A DNA stretch of 11,936 nucleotides from an uncultured Candidatus Melainabacteria bacterium (GTDB lineage Bacteria > Cyanobacteriota > Vampirovibrionia > LMEP-6097). Within the stretch, counting starts at the first letter, position 1, and the number at the start of each line of letters is the position of its first letter. Below, in pieces: positions 11,904 to 11,936 of this stretch. A program made the position numbers and the translations under genes. The stretch spans positions 1-11,936 of the forward strand of contig CALBDR010000096.1 in the NCBI GenBank assembly GCA_937927525.1, written 5' to 3'. The notes beneath the pieces were generated by a model. It was not told the DNA's origin and did no database searches. It worked only from the letters and a program-made list of their open reading frames with translations.

Positions 11904-11936
11904 ATGAGTTTCGGACTGAAACTAAACTTAAGATTA
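11904..11936 (+). CDS. Start of a further gene, truncated by the window
   Basis: The ATG at 11904 opens a frame of 11 codons (MSFGLKLNLRL) to the window edge. The only support is the matching -10 box 7 nt upstream and its position straight after the previous gene. Nothing can be said of function; the head region context suggests a structural gene. Confidence 0.5.
   Translation, partial: MSFGLKLNLRL

Noticed and set aside
1..11936. tRNA genes, CRISPR arrays, insertion sequences or attachment sites
   Set aside because: I saw no cloverleaf-like sequence, no regularly spaced direct repeats, no transposase or integrase, and no long terminal repeats; a covariance-model scan (tRNAscan-SE) would be needed to exclude unusual tRNAs fully.

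Overview
This is a fully packed, AT-rich (roughly one third GC by eye) stretch of a tailed double-stranded DNA phage or prophage. Every convincing gene is on the + strand, most are under 500 bp, and neighbours commonly overlap by a few bases. A portal protein, a Mu F-type head morphogenesis protein, a T4-type (GH24) endolysin, an orphan adenine methylase and an RNA/DNA end-repair enzyme make the phage identity secure. TGA is used as a stop codon, so the standard bacterial code applies. The GH24 endolysin suggests a Gram-negative-type envelope, but I cannot name the host.

Layout. Positions 1-2213 hold a cassette of seven small accessory genes of unknown function, with Shine-Dalgarno (SD) sites where the start can be judged, closed by a clear intrinsic terminator at 2274-2306. 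Positions 2315-5541 hold a short gene, a 730-residue kinase-phosphatase-RNA ligase fusion and a Dam-type methylase as one overlapping operon. Positions 5538-6218 hold three small SD-led genes behind a textbook TTGACG-17 nt-TATAGT promoter; the last encodes a 31-residue SHOCT-like protein. Positions 6234-7047 are three unknown genes. Positions 7065-8397 look like the lysis region: endolysin, two unknown genes and a 49-residue two-helix membrane protein that is a holin candidate. Positions 8442-11936 are a zinc-finger-like protein, portal, Mu F-like protein, a small beta-rich probable virion protein and the beginning of another gene. No terminase gene is present.

Most striking feature. From 2312 onward, eight genes (2328, 6234, 7065, 7959, 8442, 8855, 11535, 11904) have a sigma-70-type -10 box (TATAAT, TATATT, TACAAT or TACACT) ending only 6-7 nt before the ATG and no usable SD. 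A weaker ninth case precedes 10530. The expected transcription start is then the A of the ATG or within a base or so of it, so these mRNAs should be leaderless. The best sites read GGTATAATTAGNGTATG. Genes inside the units, by contrast, mostly have a good SD and overlap their upstream neighbour. The region therefore looks like a series of short transcription units, each opened by a leaderless gene and continued by SD-dependent, translationally coupled genes.

How the genes may work together. The end-repair enzyme and methylase, translated in tandem with an overlapping stop/start, look like a counter-defence pair: repair of cut tRNAs and protection of phage DNA. The lysis genes and the portal/head genes are late functions, each under its own compact promoter. 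These functional links are inferred from family and position only.
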